A stretch of DNA of 64,000 nt from Prevotella bivia DSM 20514 (GCF_000262545.1 NZ_JH660660.1:768975-832974); one strand, 5' to 3'; shown: positions 27,497 through 36,192, counted from the first letter of the stretch. Notes: generated by a model not told the origin, from the sequence alone. Program-made: numbers and translations.

Positions 27497-28471
27497 ATGC
27501 AAAAGTTTATAACTTCCCTTTTTAAAGTAGAGAAGAAGCCACTAAAAGGACTGATGGCACTAGAGTGGGTTGTCATGGCTTACCTTATATTGACACTCAT
27601 CATTACCTTTTTTATGTATACTAGCATACGACATCCAGAGCAAATGATCTTCGGACGTTTGCGCATTGTTGCCATAACGGCGGCTTTATGGCTGGTATAT
27701 CGCATATATCCGTGTAAGCTAACAAGGCTTGTTCGTCCATTGGTGCAGATATCGTTGCTAGCATGGTGGTATCCTGATACCTATGAGCTAAACCGCCATT
27801 TTCCTAATCTCGATCATGTTTTTGCCGCTGCCGAGCAGTCGATGTTTGGTTGTCAGCCTGCTCTTTTATTTTCTAAAACACTGTCAAGTCCTGTTTTTAG
27901 TGAACTTTTTGATATGGGATATGCTAGCTATTATCCTATGATAGCACTCACGGTTTTCTTTTATTTTGGGTGGCATTATAAGGAGTTTGAGCGTTGTGCA
28001 TTTATCATTCTCGCATCGTTTTTCACCTATTACGTTATTTTTATCTTCGTACCTGTGGTGGGACCTACATTTTATTATAAAGCTATAGGTATGAAAACCG
28101 TTATAAATGGTGTGTTTCCTAATGTACACGACTACTTTAATCATCATCAAGACTGCCTAACAAGTCCGGGCTATATAGATGGCTTCTTTTACCATTTGGT
28201 GGAAGATGCCAAAGCTGCTGGCGAGCGTCCTACTGCTGCTTTTCCTAGCTCTCATGTGGGAGTATCCACCATCTGCATGCTCCTACTATGGCATGTGCGC
28301 AGTAAGAAGCTATTACTACTTATGACTCCTTTCTATGTTTTGCTATGTTGTGCAACGGTATATATCCAAGCCCACTACCTCATTGATGCGCTTGCAGGCT
28401 TCGTATCGGCAGTGATTTTTTATTTTTTCTTCCTTTGGATATCAAGGGATATTATTGTAAAAGGAAGGTAA
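27497..28471 (+). CDS. PAP2-superfamily membrane protein, PAP2_3/AUR1-like
   Basis: The 324-residue protein has about six to eight membrane helices. The motifs are FPSSHVGVST (about 251-260, with the catalytic Ser-x-x-His) and AHYLIDALAGF (about 293-303, with His and Asp). The upstream segment VPVVGPTFYY resembles the GPxxYY region of inositol phosphorylceramide synthases and related PAP2_3 proteins. It could transfer a phospho-head-group to a sphingolipid or dephosphorylate a lipid phosphate on the periplasmic face. Cotranscription with the epimerase gene is likely. Confidence 0.75.
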   Translation: MQKFITSLFKVEKKPLKGLMALEWVVMAYLILTLIITFFMYTSIRHPEQMIFGRLRIVAITAALWLVYRIYPCKLTRLVRPLVQISLLAWWYPDTYELNRHFPNLDHVFAAAEQSMFGCQPALLFSKTLSSPVFSELFDMGYASYYPMIALTVFFYFGWHYKEFERCAFIILASFFTYYVIFIFVPVVGPTFYYKAIGMKTVINGVFPNVHDYFNHHQDCLTSPGYIDGFFYHLVEDAKAAGERPTAAFPSSHVGVSTICMLLLWHVRSKKLLLLMTPFYVLLCCATVYIQAHYLIDALAGFVSAVIFYFFFLWISRDIIVKGR

Positions 28472-28538
28472 AGCATCGGGGTATTCATATTCCGATTATA
28501 TGGAGCAATAGCCTTTGTCGGGTTAAAGCATAAAAACA

Positions 28539-28590
28539 AACCAAATGGCAAGCTTACAATGTATTTGTTGTTAGCTTGCCATTTGGTTGC
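28539..28590. terminator. Bidirectional intrinsic terminator between convergent genes
   Basis: The 16-bp perfect arms AACCAAATGGCAAGCT (28539-28554) and its complement (28573-28588) flank an 18-nt loop. It lies between the PAP2_3 gene (+) and the small exported protein gene (-). Confidence 0.75.
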
Positions 28591-28622
28591 TATGCTTTAT
28601 AATACTAACTAAGAAAAGCGTT

Positions 28623-28952
28623 TTAGTTGGCTAGTTTATGTAGCTTTTTTCTCAGTTTCCATGCTTTTTTCACTTCTTTTTTCTTAGCTTTTGCTTCCTT
28701 CAATTGCTGTTTTAGTGCTTTTGTATTGTCTTTAGCTTCGTCATAAGCCCTCTTGGCATCTTTCTCTTTACTTTTAGCTTTGCCCAACTTATCATTTATA
28801 GCGTCATAATTAGCTTCTACTTCGTTATATAATGCTTCGAGCTGTTCCTTAGATATTTTGACATAACTTTTAGGTCTTGCACTCTGTGCAGTTGCACTTT
28901 GAACTCCCATCATTGCAACAAGAGCAATCATTAAAAACTTTAATCTTTTCAT
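28623..28952 (-). CDS. Small Lys-rich exported helical protein, unknown function
   Basis: The 109-residue protein has a signal peptide (MKRLKFLMIALVAMMGVQSATAQ). The mature part is almost wholly helical and very rich in Lys, Ala and Glu, with heptad-like spacing through LEALYNEVEANYDAINDKLG and DAKRAYDEAKDNTKALKQQL. A basic tail ends KKAWKLRKKLHKLAN. This points to a periplasmic coiled coil that could bind polyanions. No domain is recognised. It is a single gene flanked by a terminator and a long AT-rich gap. Confidence 0.7.
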   Translation of the reverse strand: MKRLKFLMIALVAMMGVQSATAQSARPKSYVKISKEQLEALYNEVEANYDAINDKLGKAKSKEKDAKRAYDEAKDNTKALKQQLKEAKAKKKEVKKAWKLRKKLHKLAN

Positions 28953-29194
28953 ATCTTATTTATTTATAATATTGTTAGAAGAAAAACAAACTTGCAAAGA
29001 TTGTCTACCTTCATATACAAAAGTAATAATATTATTCAAAGTAAAAAAATATTTTTTTCTATTTTAGACTATATGCTGTAATAAATATGTAATATTTCCA
29101 TTTATTTGCGAATATAAGAAAAAAATATTACTCATTGATAATCATATATATATATGCGGTACTAATGTAAAAAAAGTATGTTTCGTTTAGCTAA

Positions 29195-29400
29195 AGATTA
29201 TCTTTTTTATGCTAATCGATCATCGTTTATGTGATAAAAGGTGATGTTTTGCTTGTATTTTTAATTTATTTTTGGATTAAAAATAAATTAAAAACAAATC
29301 AAAAATAAATTATTTTTAATTTCAAAAGATAAGCTATTTGCACTAAAAAGGTGATGTTTTACTATTAAGAAGATGACTTTTTACTATTTAAAAAATCGTT
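29195..29400 (-). repeat. AT-rich dispersed intergenic repeat, copy 2
   Basis: The palindromic core has arms TTTTTAATTTATTTTT (29258-29273) and AAAAATAAATTAAAAA (29279-29294). Read on the minus strand, about 60 bases around the core match copy 4 almost base for base. Flanking words include TAAAAGGTGATGTTTTGC (29235-29252) and AAAAGGTGATGTTTTAC (29346-29362). The 626-bp gap 28953-29578 between divergent genes holds this repeat, the GH3 promoter and otherwise plain AT-rich DNA. Confidence 0.75.
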
Positions 29401-29549
29401 TTTAAAAAGGAAAGAGAATAGCATATACCATAGAACAATTGTGCTGAAAAAGGTAAATAGTTTATATTCTGTAAGTTACAAAGTAATTGTTCGTCCTTTC
29501 TAAACTGTTAAAATATGAAGAAAAAAGGCTGTTATTGGCTTTTTTAGCG

Positions 29550-29557
29550 TAATTTTG
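29550..29557 (+). promoter_or_regulatory. Bacteroidetes -7 element for the GH3-family gene
   Basis: TAATTTTG matches TAnnTTTG, 22 nt before the ATG at 29579. Confidence 0.55.
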
Positions 29558-29578
29558 TAGTTTAAAGAATTAATTAAA

Positions 29579-31090
29579 ATGAGTCTTACTAGTATAGTAA
29601 ATAAGCTGTATTTTCAATCGCGCCGAAAGGAATTGGATCAATATACTCACCATGCTGAAGAACTTCAGCACGAGGTAATGCAATATCTTTTAGGCAGAGC
29701 AAAGAACACAGAATATGGTAGAAGCCACCTCTTTGCCGCAATAAAAACCTACAACGATTTTACACAAAACGTTCCTGTAAACACCTATGAAGAACTAAAG
29801 AAAGACATAGACCGTATGCGGCATGGCGAGGAAAACATATTGTGGCCGGGTCAGGTGAAATGGTATGCAAAGTCGTCGGGTACTACCAACGATAAGAGTA
29901 AGTTTATTCCTATCACATCGGAAGGTTTGCAAAACATTCATTATAAAGGTGGCACAGACGTAGTGGCATATTATCTTGGCAACAATCCAAAAAGTCGCTT
30001 GTTCAATGGGAAAGGCTTAATTCTCGGTGGAAGCCATTCACCTAACTATAATCTGCCTAACTCGCTGGTGGGCGACTTGAGTGCTATCCTCATTGAAAAC
30101 ATCAATCCATTAGCCAATTTGGTACGCGTTCCTAAAAAAGAAACAGCACTTTTAAGCGATTTTGAGGTGAAACGTGATCGGATTGCACATGAGACATTAA
30201 ATAAAAATATAACCAATATATCTGGTGTTCCATCGTGGATGCTATCGGTATTGGTGCGCGTAATGGAATTATCGGGTAAGCAACATTTGGAAGAAGTATG
30301 GCCCAATTTAGAAGTATTCTTTCATGGTGGTATAGCCTTTACTCCTTACCGCGAACAATACGAGCAACTCATCACCAAGAGCGATATGCGTTATATGGAA
30401 ACATATAATGCCTCGGAAGGTTTTTTTGGTGTGCAGAACGATCTAACGGATAGCAGCATGATGCTTATGTTAGATTACGGTGTGTTCTATGAATTTTTAC
30501 CTATGGACGAGTTTGAGAGCGAGCGTCCTAATATCGTTCCATTATCAGGCATTGAGCTGGGACGCAATTATGCTATGCTTATCAGTACCTCATGTGGTTT
30601 GTGGCGTTATATGATTGGCGACACGGTAAAGTTTACTTCAAAAGATCCCTATAAGTTTGTTATCACTGGGCGCACAAAGTATTTCATCAACGCCTTTGGT
30701 GAAGAGCTTATTATGGACAATGCCGAGAAAGGATTAGAAGCAGCATGTAAAGCCACTGGGGCTCAGATATCCGATTATACCGCAGCACCTATATATATGG
30801 ATGCAAATGCTAAATGTCGTCATCAATGGCTCATTGAGTTTGCGAAAGATCCATCTAGTTTAGCTGAATTTTCTGCTGTGCTCGATGCTAAATTGCAAGA
30901 GATCAACTCTGATTATGAGGCAAAACGCTTCCATGATATTACGCTCCAACCATTGGAAGTGATTGTGGCTCGGCAAGGATTGTTCAGCGATTGGCTCAAG
31001 ATGAAAGGAAAATTAGGTGGTCAGCACAAAATTCCACGCCTATCGAATAGCCGCACTAATCTTGAGGAAATGCTAGCTTTGAATAACTAA
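29579..31090 (+). CDS. GH3-family acyl-adenylate/conjugating enzyme-like protein
   Basis: This 503-residue protein belongs to the GH3 (auxin-responsive promoter) family of the ANL adenylating superfamily. It has AKSSGTTNDKSKFIP (about 96-110), the ATP-phosphate loop. YNASEGFFGVQ and WRYMIGDTVKF with ITGRTKYFINAFGEEL form the adenylate site and hinge. In plants the family joins amino acids to hormones; the bacterial substrate is not known. Bacteroidetes genomes commonly carry one copy of this length. It precedes the Ig-like lipoprotein and GT9 genes, probably in one transcript. Confidence 0.85.
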   Translation: MSLTSIVNKLYFQSRRKELDQYTHHAEELQHEVMQYLLGRAKNTEYGRSHLFAAIKTYNDFTQNVPVNTYEELKKDIDRMRHGEENILWPGQVKWYAKSSGTTNDKSKFIPITSEGLQNIHYKGGTDVVAYYLGNNPKSRLFNGKGLILGGSHSPNYNLPNSLVGDLSAILIENINPLANLVRVPKKETALLSDFEVKRDRIAHETLNKNITNISGVPSWMLSVLVRVMELSGKQHLEEVWPNLEVFFHGGIAFTPYREQYEQLITKSDMRYMETYNASEGFFGVQNDLTDSSMMLMLDYGVFYEFLPMDEFESERPNIVPLSGIELGRNYAMLISTSCGLWRYMIGDTVKFTSKDPYKFVITGRTKYFINAFGEELIMDNAEKGLEAACKATGAQISDYTAAPIYMDANAKCRHQWLIEFAKDPSSLAEFSAVLDAKLQEINSDYEAKRFHDITLQPLEVIVARQGLFSDWLKMKGKLGGQHKIPRLSNSRTNLEEMLALNN

Positions 31091-31120
31091 GTAGGCGTTA
31101 GCAATACTAAAAATAACAAT

Positions 31121-33196
31121 ATGAGAGAAAACAATAACAACATATATAAGCAAAAAACGATAAGCAGCCGTAGGCAATTACAGTTGGCTTTACTCACACT
31201 TCTCGGCTTCTCTAGTTTGCTTTTTATTATCAGCTCATGCGCTAGAATGGGTGAACCAGACGGTGGATGGTACGACGAAGCTCCACCAAAAGTTATCGGA
31301 GCATCGCCAGCCGATAAGGCTATAGATGTGAATAGCAAGAAGGTGGTGATCAGTTTTGATGAGTTTATCAAACTAGAGAATGCCTCTGAAAAGGTTGTTG
31401 TTTCTCCTCCACAACTAGAAGTACCAGAAATCAAAGGACAAGGCAAGAGTATCAGTGTGAAACTCCTTGACGAATTGAAGCCTAATACTACATATACCAT
31501 CGACTTTTCAGATGCTATTTCGGATAATAATGAGGGCAATCCGCTCGGAAACTATACTTATTCTTTCTCTACTGGCAACCATATTGACACAATGGAGGTG
31601 GCAGGTTATGTGCTAGAAGCAGAAAACTTAGAACCTATAAAGGGTATTTTGGTGGGCTTGTATAGTAATCAAAACGATACTGCTTTTCAGAAATTGCCTA
31701 TGCTTCGCGTATCACGCACCGATAGCCGAGGACATTTCTCTATCAAAGGAGTTGCTAAAGGCGATTACCGCATCTATGCTTTGAAGGATGCAGATGGCAA
31801 CTATCGCTTTAACCAAAAGAACGAACAAATAGCTTTTACTCCTGAAGTGATCATGCCTTCATCAAAACCCGACTTCAGACAAGATACACTGTGGTCGGAT
31901 ACGTTGCATATTAAGTCGATAGAACGTGTGCCTTACACTCATTTTTTGCCAGATGATGTAGTGCTTTCTGCCTTTACTGAATTGCAAACCGATCGCTTTT
32001 TCTTGAAAGCTGAGAGAAAGAATGCTAACCACTTTACCTTATATTATAGTTATGGTGATGCCGATTTGCCTAAGATTACAGGTTTAAACTTCAATGCAAA
32101 TAAGGCGTTTGTGGAAGAACCTAGTCTTAATCAAGATACGATTACTTATTGGATAAAAGACTCTGCCTTGATTAATCAAGATACGCTTCGTATGAAGTTG
32201 GAGTATAATATGAGTGATAGTTTGGGCAATTTAGTGCCTCAAACGGATACGCTTGAGGTGCTTTCACGCGATCCTTATGCTAGAAGGCTAAAGCTTCAAC
32301 AAGAAACTTACAATAAATGGAAGAAGCAACAGGAAAAGAATAAGGAACGTGGCAAGGAATATCAAACAAAGATGCCAGTGGAATCTTTACAAATGCGTGT
32401 AGAAGTAGATGCCGCAATGGATCCTGATAAGAATCCTTCTTTTGAGTTTGAAACGCCTTTAGTAAAGACTGATACAGCAAAGATACACCTTTATGAGAAT
32501 ATTGATTCGTTGTGGTATCGAGCGAAATATCAATTAGGAACAGTACCTGGTTATCCGCGAAAGTTGATGATGGTAGCTCAATGGAATCCCGGACATGAAT
32601 ACAGTATAGAATTAGATTCGGCTGCATTCACGGATATTTATGGGATTAGCTCTAAGAAAATAAAGCAAGGTGTGCGTATAAAAGCACTCGATGAATATAG
32701 CACACTAACATTAACCATTGAGGGAATGGAAGGTAAACATTGCTTAGTGCAGTTGATAAACGATGCTGATAAACCTATAAAAGAGGTGCAACTGCAAAAT
32801 GGAAAAGCGATATTCTATTATGTTAAGCCTTCAAAATACTACATCAGACTTATTGAAGATCGCAATGATAATGGTAAATGGGATACAGGTAATTATGCTA
32901 TGCAACAACAACCAGAGGCTGTTTACTATTATCCGGGTCAGATAGAGTGTAAAGCAAAATGGGATGTTACCCAAATATGGGATCCTCGTCAGACTCCGCT
33001 TTATAAGCAAAAGCCTAGTGCTATCACCAAACAAAAGGCTGAAACAGTAAGAATAGCACGTGGTAGAAATGCTGAACGTGCTAGAAACTTAGGCATAGAA
33101 TATAATCCCAAAAATGGATTAGAGGAGACAAAAAAGACAAAGAAAAAATTCTCGCTCTTTAAGCGTAAAAAGAAAACTGTAAACAAAACACCATAA
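31121..33196 (+). CDS. Lipoprotein with N-terminal bacterial Ig-like (Big_5) domain
   Basis: The 691-residue protein has a signal with lipobox ISSC at about residues 37-40, so it is likely an outer-membrane lipoprotein. Right after it, APPKVIGASPADKAIDVNS and NTTYTIDFSDAISDNNEGNP form a Big_5/SbsA Ig-like domain. A CarboxypepD-like strand region (VAGYVLEAENLEPIKGILVGLY, RGHFSIKGVAKGDYRIYAL) follows. The C-terminal tail is strongly basic (KKTKKKFSLFKRKKK), unusual for a secreted protein. The stop overlaps the GT9 start as TAATG. The role is probably structural or in envelope assembly. Confidence 0.8.
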   Translation: MRENNNNIYKQKTISSRRQLQLALLTLLGFSSLLFIISSCARMGEPDGGWYDEAPPKVIGASPADKAIDVNSKKVVISFDEFIKLENASEKVVVSPPQLEVPEIKGQGKSISVKLLDELKPNTTYTIDFSDAISDNNEGNPLGNYTYSFSTGNHIDTMEVAGYVLEAENLEPIKGILVGLYSNQNDTAFQKLPMLRVSRTDSRGHFSIKGVAKGDYRIYALKDADGNYRFNQKNEQIAFTPEVIMPSSKPDFRQDTLWSDTLHIKSIERVPYTHFLPDDVVLSAFTELQTDRFFLKAERKNANHFTLYYSYGDADLPKITGLNFNANKAFVEEPSLNQDTITYWIKDSALINQDTLRMKLEYNMSDSLGNLVPQTDTLEVLSRDPYARRLKLQQETYNKWKKQQEKNKERGKEYQTKMPVESLQMRVEVDAAMDPDKNPSFEFETPLVKTDTAKIHLYENIDSLWYRAKYQLGTVPGYPRKLMMVAQWNPGHEYSIELDSAAFTDIYGISSKKIKQGVRIKALDEYSTLTLTIEGMEGKHCLVQLINDADKPIKEVQLQNGKAIFYYVKPSKYYIRLIEDRNDNGKWDTGNYAMQQQPEAVYYYPGQIECKAKWDVTQIWDPRQTPLYKQKPSAITKQKAETVRIARGRNAERARNLGIEYNPKNGLEETKKTKKKFSLFKRKKKTVNKTP

Positions 33197-34242
33197 TGGA
33201 AACAAACCATTTACTCATCATTCGTTTTTCGGCAATGGGCGATGTTGCTATGACTGTACCCATAGTAGCATCTTTGGCTAGACAATATCCTAGCCTAAAG
33301 ATCACCGTTGTATCACGTCCTTTCGCTAAAGCGTTCTATGAAGGCTTGGATAAGAATATCGAGTTTGTGGGTGTCGATCTAAAGAAAGAGTATGTAGGGA
33401 TCAGTGGTTTGAATAAACTTTATCGCAAATTAAAGGCTAAGAGCATCACGCAAGTAGCCGATTTTCATAATGTATTACGTACAAAATATCTTCGTTTACG
33501 GTTTAGTTTGAAAGGTGTTCAAACAGCACATATCAACAAACATAAGGCTGGTAAACGTGATCTTTGTAAGAAAGAGCATAAAGTGTTTATACAACAACCT
33601 ACTTCTTTTCAAAACTATCTTGATGTTCTCAAGACGCTTGGGTATGATATTGAACCTCAACACAAGAGTATCTTTGCTCCATACGGCAATATCAAACCGC
33701 ATTATATATATAATAAGATAGAAGAAAAGCAGGAAAATGATCGCTGGATAGGTATTGCACCCTTTGCTGCTCACAGTGGAAAGATGTATCCAAAGGAAAA
33801 GATGGAAGAGGTTATCCATAACTTATCCACACTTCATACTACATGGAAAATCTTCCTTTTTGGTGGTGGTAAACAAGAATTAGATGTGTTTTACGAATGG
33901 GAAAAAAGGTTTACGCAATGCGTTTGTGTAGCTTCCAAACTTAAAAGCTTACAAGAAGAGTTATCACTTATGTCAAAACTCGATGTAATGTTATCTATGG
34001 ATAGTGCTAATATGCACCTTGCTTCATTGGTTGGAACACGCGTTGTGAGTGTTTGGGGAGCCACCCATCCCTATTGCGGATTTATGGGATGGGCCCAAAA
34101 ACAAGCAGATATTGTCCAGAATAACAATCTTACTTGTCGTCCTTGCTCTGTCTTTGGTAATAAGCCTTGCTATCGGGGCGACTTCGCATGTATGAACACA
34201 ATCACCCCAAACGAGATTATAAAGAAACTAGAAGAAGAATAA
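33196..34242 (+). CDS. Glycosyltransferase family 9 (heptosyltransferase-like)
   Basis: The 348-residue GT-B enzyme starts LLIIRFSAMGDVAMTVP, the GT9 N-terminal loop with the SAMGD general-base region. Its donor-binding domain shows GIAPFAAHSGKMYP and DSANMHLASLVGTRVVSVWG, the ADP-heptose-type motif. It likely adds a sugar to the LPS core at the inner membrane. Its ATG overlaps the upstream lipoprotein stop (TAATG), so translation is coupled. DUF4254 genes are often neighbours of such genes; here the DUF4254 gene is 11 kb away. Confidence 0.88.
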   Translation: METNHLLIIRFSAMGDVAMTVPIVASLARQYPSLKITVVSRPFAKAFYEGLDKNIEFVGVDLKKEYVGISGLNKLYRKLKAKSITQVADFHNVLRTKYLRLRFSLKGVQTAHINKHKAGKRDLCKKEHKVFIQQPTSFQNYLDVLKTLGYDIEPQHKSIFAPYGNIKPHYIYNKIEEKQENDRWIGIAPFAAHSGKMYPKEKMEEVIHNLSTLHTTWKIFLFGGGKQELDVFYEWEKRFTQCVCVASKLKSLQEELSLMSKLDVMLSMDSANMHLASLVGTRVVSVWGATHPYCGFMGWAQKQADIVQNNNLTCRPCSVFGNKPCYRGDFACMNTITPNEIIKKLEEE

Positions 34243-34677
34243 ATAATCCTTTTAAAGCTAACCTTACTTATCCACAAAAATTGTGGATAACTTTGTTGAA
34301 AAGCCATAGAATAACTTTATTATAACTCCTAAGATATCCACAGGCATTACTTCATAAGTCCTTATACGTGGATATCCACATAGTTATTAAAAGGTTTTTA
34401 GGGAAGTTTTACACAGTTATTCAACAGAAAAAGATATAAACTTATTATCTTTGCAACGATCAATAAAATTGTGGATAACTTAGTATATACACTGATTATC
34501 AATATAAAATAGAAAGAATAAACTGTTGATAACTTTTATTCTAATGTTGATAAGCAAATAAGCAAGAAATGGATAAGAAAGTTATGCAAGTTTCCACAGT
34601 ACATCATACTACATATTCTTTATTTTTAAAAAAGAAGAAATATAAGAATATATAATATATAGGAGAGTTTAAAACGT
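34243..34677. other. DnaA-box cluster, candidate chromosomal replication origin (oriC)
   Basis: This 435-bp gene-free stretch holds three perfect TTATCCACA boxes: 34268-34276 (+), 34282-34290 (-) and 34470-34478 (-). Near matches are ATATCCACA at 34334-34342 and 34372-34380, TTTTACACA at 34407-34415, TTATCAACA (-) at 34524-34532 and 34545-34553, and GTTTCCACA at 34590-34598. The right end (34601-34660) is almost pure A/T and could serve as a DNA-unwinding region. dnaA itself is not in the window. It could instead be a DnaA-titration or DnaA-controlled promoter region. Confidence 0.5.
34446..34453 (+). promoter_or_regulatory. Bacteroidetes -7 element inside the DnaA-box cluster
   Basis: TATCTTTG matches TAnnTTTG and points toward the DUF3108 gene 224 nt downstream, with DnaA-type boxes on both sides. 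Confidence 0.4.
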
Positions 34678-35493
34678 ATGGAAAAATTAAGGAGTTATAT
34701 CTTAGCAGGGTTATTGTTCTTTACCATTGGAGTTAGCGCACAATGTACTTTTAGAAACACAGCGTTTAATAGTGGAGAATATTTATCTTATAATCTTTAC
34801 TATAATTGGAAGTTTATTTGGGTGAAAGCAGGTACTGCTGCATGGTACACCGTATCTTCAAACTATAATGGTATTCCAGCTTATCGTGCTTCGTTAACTA
34901 CTCGTGGCAATAACAAAGTAGATAATTACTTCGTATTGCGCGATACTTTGTTGTGCTATAACTCCAAAGAAATGGCACCACTCTATTATCGAAAAGGAGC
35001 AAGAGAAGGTAAACGATATACTGTAGAGGAAGTATTTTATACTTATCCTAATGGTAAATGCAAGGTGCGCCAGCATCGTATTGGCACCGATGCAAAGAGC
35101 TATTGGAAGAAGTATACATCTAATGAGTGTATGTATGATATGATGAGTATTTTCCTCAGAGCACGTAGTTTTAATCCAGAGAGTTGGAAAAAAGGGCAAG
35201 TAGTCTACTTCCCTCTTGTAGACGGAGATAGCCATGATCCTGCTAAAATTGTGTTTTTAGGAAAGAAAATCATTAAGGCTGACAATAATATTAAGTATAA
35301 TTGCTTACAACTTGCCTACTATGAATACGAAGATAATAAGTGGCATAAGATAGCAAGTTTCTTTGTTACTGATGATCAAAATCATATTCCAGTGCGTTTA
35401 GATATGAATTTAAAGTTTGGAACTGCCAAAGCTTTCCTTACTTCTATGCGTGGTATACGTAGTAAGGTAACATCTGAAGTAGCTCGTAAATAA
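34678..35493 (+). CDS. DUF3108 exported protein
   Basis: The 271-residue protein has a signal peptide ending SAQC, with the Cys just after the AQ (MEKLRSYILAGLLFFTIGVSAQC). A DUF3108-type beta-rich body follows (FNSGEYLSYNLYYNWKFIWVKAGTA near the N-terminus, CLQLAYYEYEDNKW and FFVTDDQNHIPVRLDM near the C-terminus). DUF3108 proteins are periplasmic or outer-membrane associated with unknown function. Unusually for this window, the start has a Shine-Dalgarno-like AGGAGAG at 34661-34667. A terminator follows at 35552-35585. Confidence 0.8.
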   Translation: MEKLRSYILAGLLFFTIGVSAQCTFRNTAFNSGEYLSYNLYYNWKFIWVKAGTAAWYTVSSNYNGIPAYRASLTTRGNNKVDNYFVLRDTLLCYNSKEMAPLYYRKGAREGKRYTVEEVFYTYPNGKCKVRQHRIGTDAKSYWKKYTSNECMYDMMSIFLRARSFNPESWKKGQVVYFPLVDGDSHDPAKIVFLGKKIIKADNNIKYNCLQLAYYEYEDNKWHKIASFFVTDDQNHIPVRLDMNLKFGTAKAFLTSMRGIRSKVTSEVARK

Positions 35494-35551
35494 GATTTTC
35501 ATTAACTGAAAGAGATAAATTAGGCTATGCGTTAGTCATTAAATAGGAAGC

Positions 35552-35585
35552 ATAATGGGGAGTGTCGGAAGGCATTCCCCATTAT
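35552..35585 (+). terminator. Intrinsic terminator after the DUF3108 gene
   Basis: The arms ATAATGGGGAgTG and CAtTCCCCATTAT, with one G-U type position, flank an 8-nt loop and are followed by CTTTATAG. Confidence 0.7.
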
Positions 35586-35649
35586 CTTTATAGCTACTTT
35601 ATACGCATTGAATATTTATTTTATTATTGTTTCAATTCTTATATACAAC

Positions 35650-35666
35650 TTACGATAATATCGTAA
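35650..35666. promoter_or_regulatory. Palindromic operator candidate upstream of the blaI-like gene
   Basis: TTACGATA-A-TATCGTAA is a perfect 8+1+8 palindrome, 59 nt upstream of the start of the -33/-7 promoter. It shares the TACGA/TCGTA half-site with the palindrome at 35735-35749, so both are likely bound by the same regulator. Confidence 0.55.
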
Positions 35667-35724
35667 TATATTGTATTACAGTAAATAAATGGCTATTTGT
35701 TTGCATAAATTAACACTATAATAC

Positions 35725-35755
35725 TTGTTTTTATTACGAAAGTTTCGTAGCTTTG
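35725..35755 (+). promoter_or_regulatory. blaI promoter with a palindromic operator between -33 and -7
   Basis: TTG at 35725-35727, a 20-nt spacer and TAGCTTTG at 35748-35755 fit the Bacteroidetes promoter. The perfect palindrome TACGAAA-G-TTTCGTA (35735-35749) sits inside the spacer, where a repressor such as the BlaI-like protein would block polymerase. Confidence 0.65.
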
Positions 35756-35790
35756 CGGCAGATACAATACTAATTTGTAATAAAAGCAAT

Positions 35791-36153
35791 ATGGAACAGC
35801 TCACAAAACAAGAAGAAGAGGTAATGCTTCAGGTATGGAAATTTGATCATTGTACCATTAAAGAGGTGCTGGCTAAGATGCCACCCCCTCCTCCACCTTA
35901 CACTACTTTGGCTTCTACTTTTAATAAATTGAAGGCAAAAGGCTATCTTAAAGCAGAACAAAACGGACTTACTTATACCTTTACTCCGCTCATAAAACAA
36001 GCTGAATATAAGAAAAATTTTATGACTCGCTTCGTGGAGAACTACTTTAAAGACTCGTTTCAAGAGATGGTTTCTTTCTTTGCTAAGGAGCAAAAGCTAT
36101 CTCCAGACGATTTGAAAGAGATCATTGATGATATAGAAAAAGGTGAAAACTAA
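35791..36153 (+). CDS. BlaI/MecI/CopY-family transcriptional repressor
   Basis: The start at 35791 (MEQLTKQEEEVMLQVWKFD) gives 120 residues, the family size. The longer frame from 35725 would run through the promoter. A winged helix-turn-helix covers TIKEVLAKMPPPPPPYTTLASTFNKLKAKGYL, with the family's TT(V/L)...L..K recognition helix. The PPPPPP run, typically PPxxYTTV, is longer than usual. A C-terminal dimerisation/cleavage helix follows. The gene lies 39 nt before an M56 peptidase gene, the standard BlaI-BlaR1 arrangement in which the peptidase relieves repression by cleavage. Confidence 0.88.
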   Translation: MEQLTKQEEEVMLQVWKFDHCTIKEVLAKMPPPPPPYTTLASTFNKLKAKGYLKAEQNGLTYTFTPLIKQAEYKKNFMTRFVENYFKDSFQEMVSFFAKEQKLSPDDLKEIIDDIEKGEN

Positions 36154-36192
36154 CCTATTAGCTCATCTAAACACTACCTAACACTACCAATT

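Noticed and set aside
31087..31539. 150-codon minus-strand frame opposite the Ig-like lipoprotein
   Set aside because: It is hydrophobic only because it mirrors the lipoprotein signal region and has no promoter or family match.
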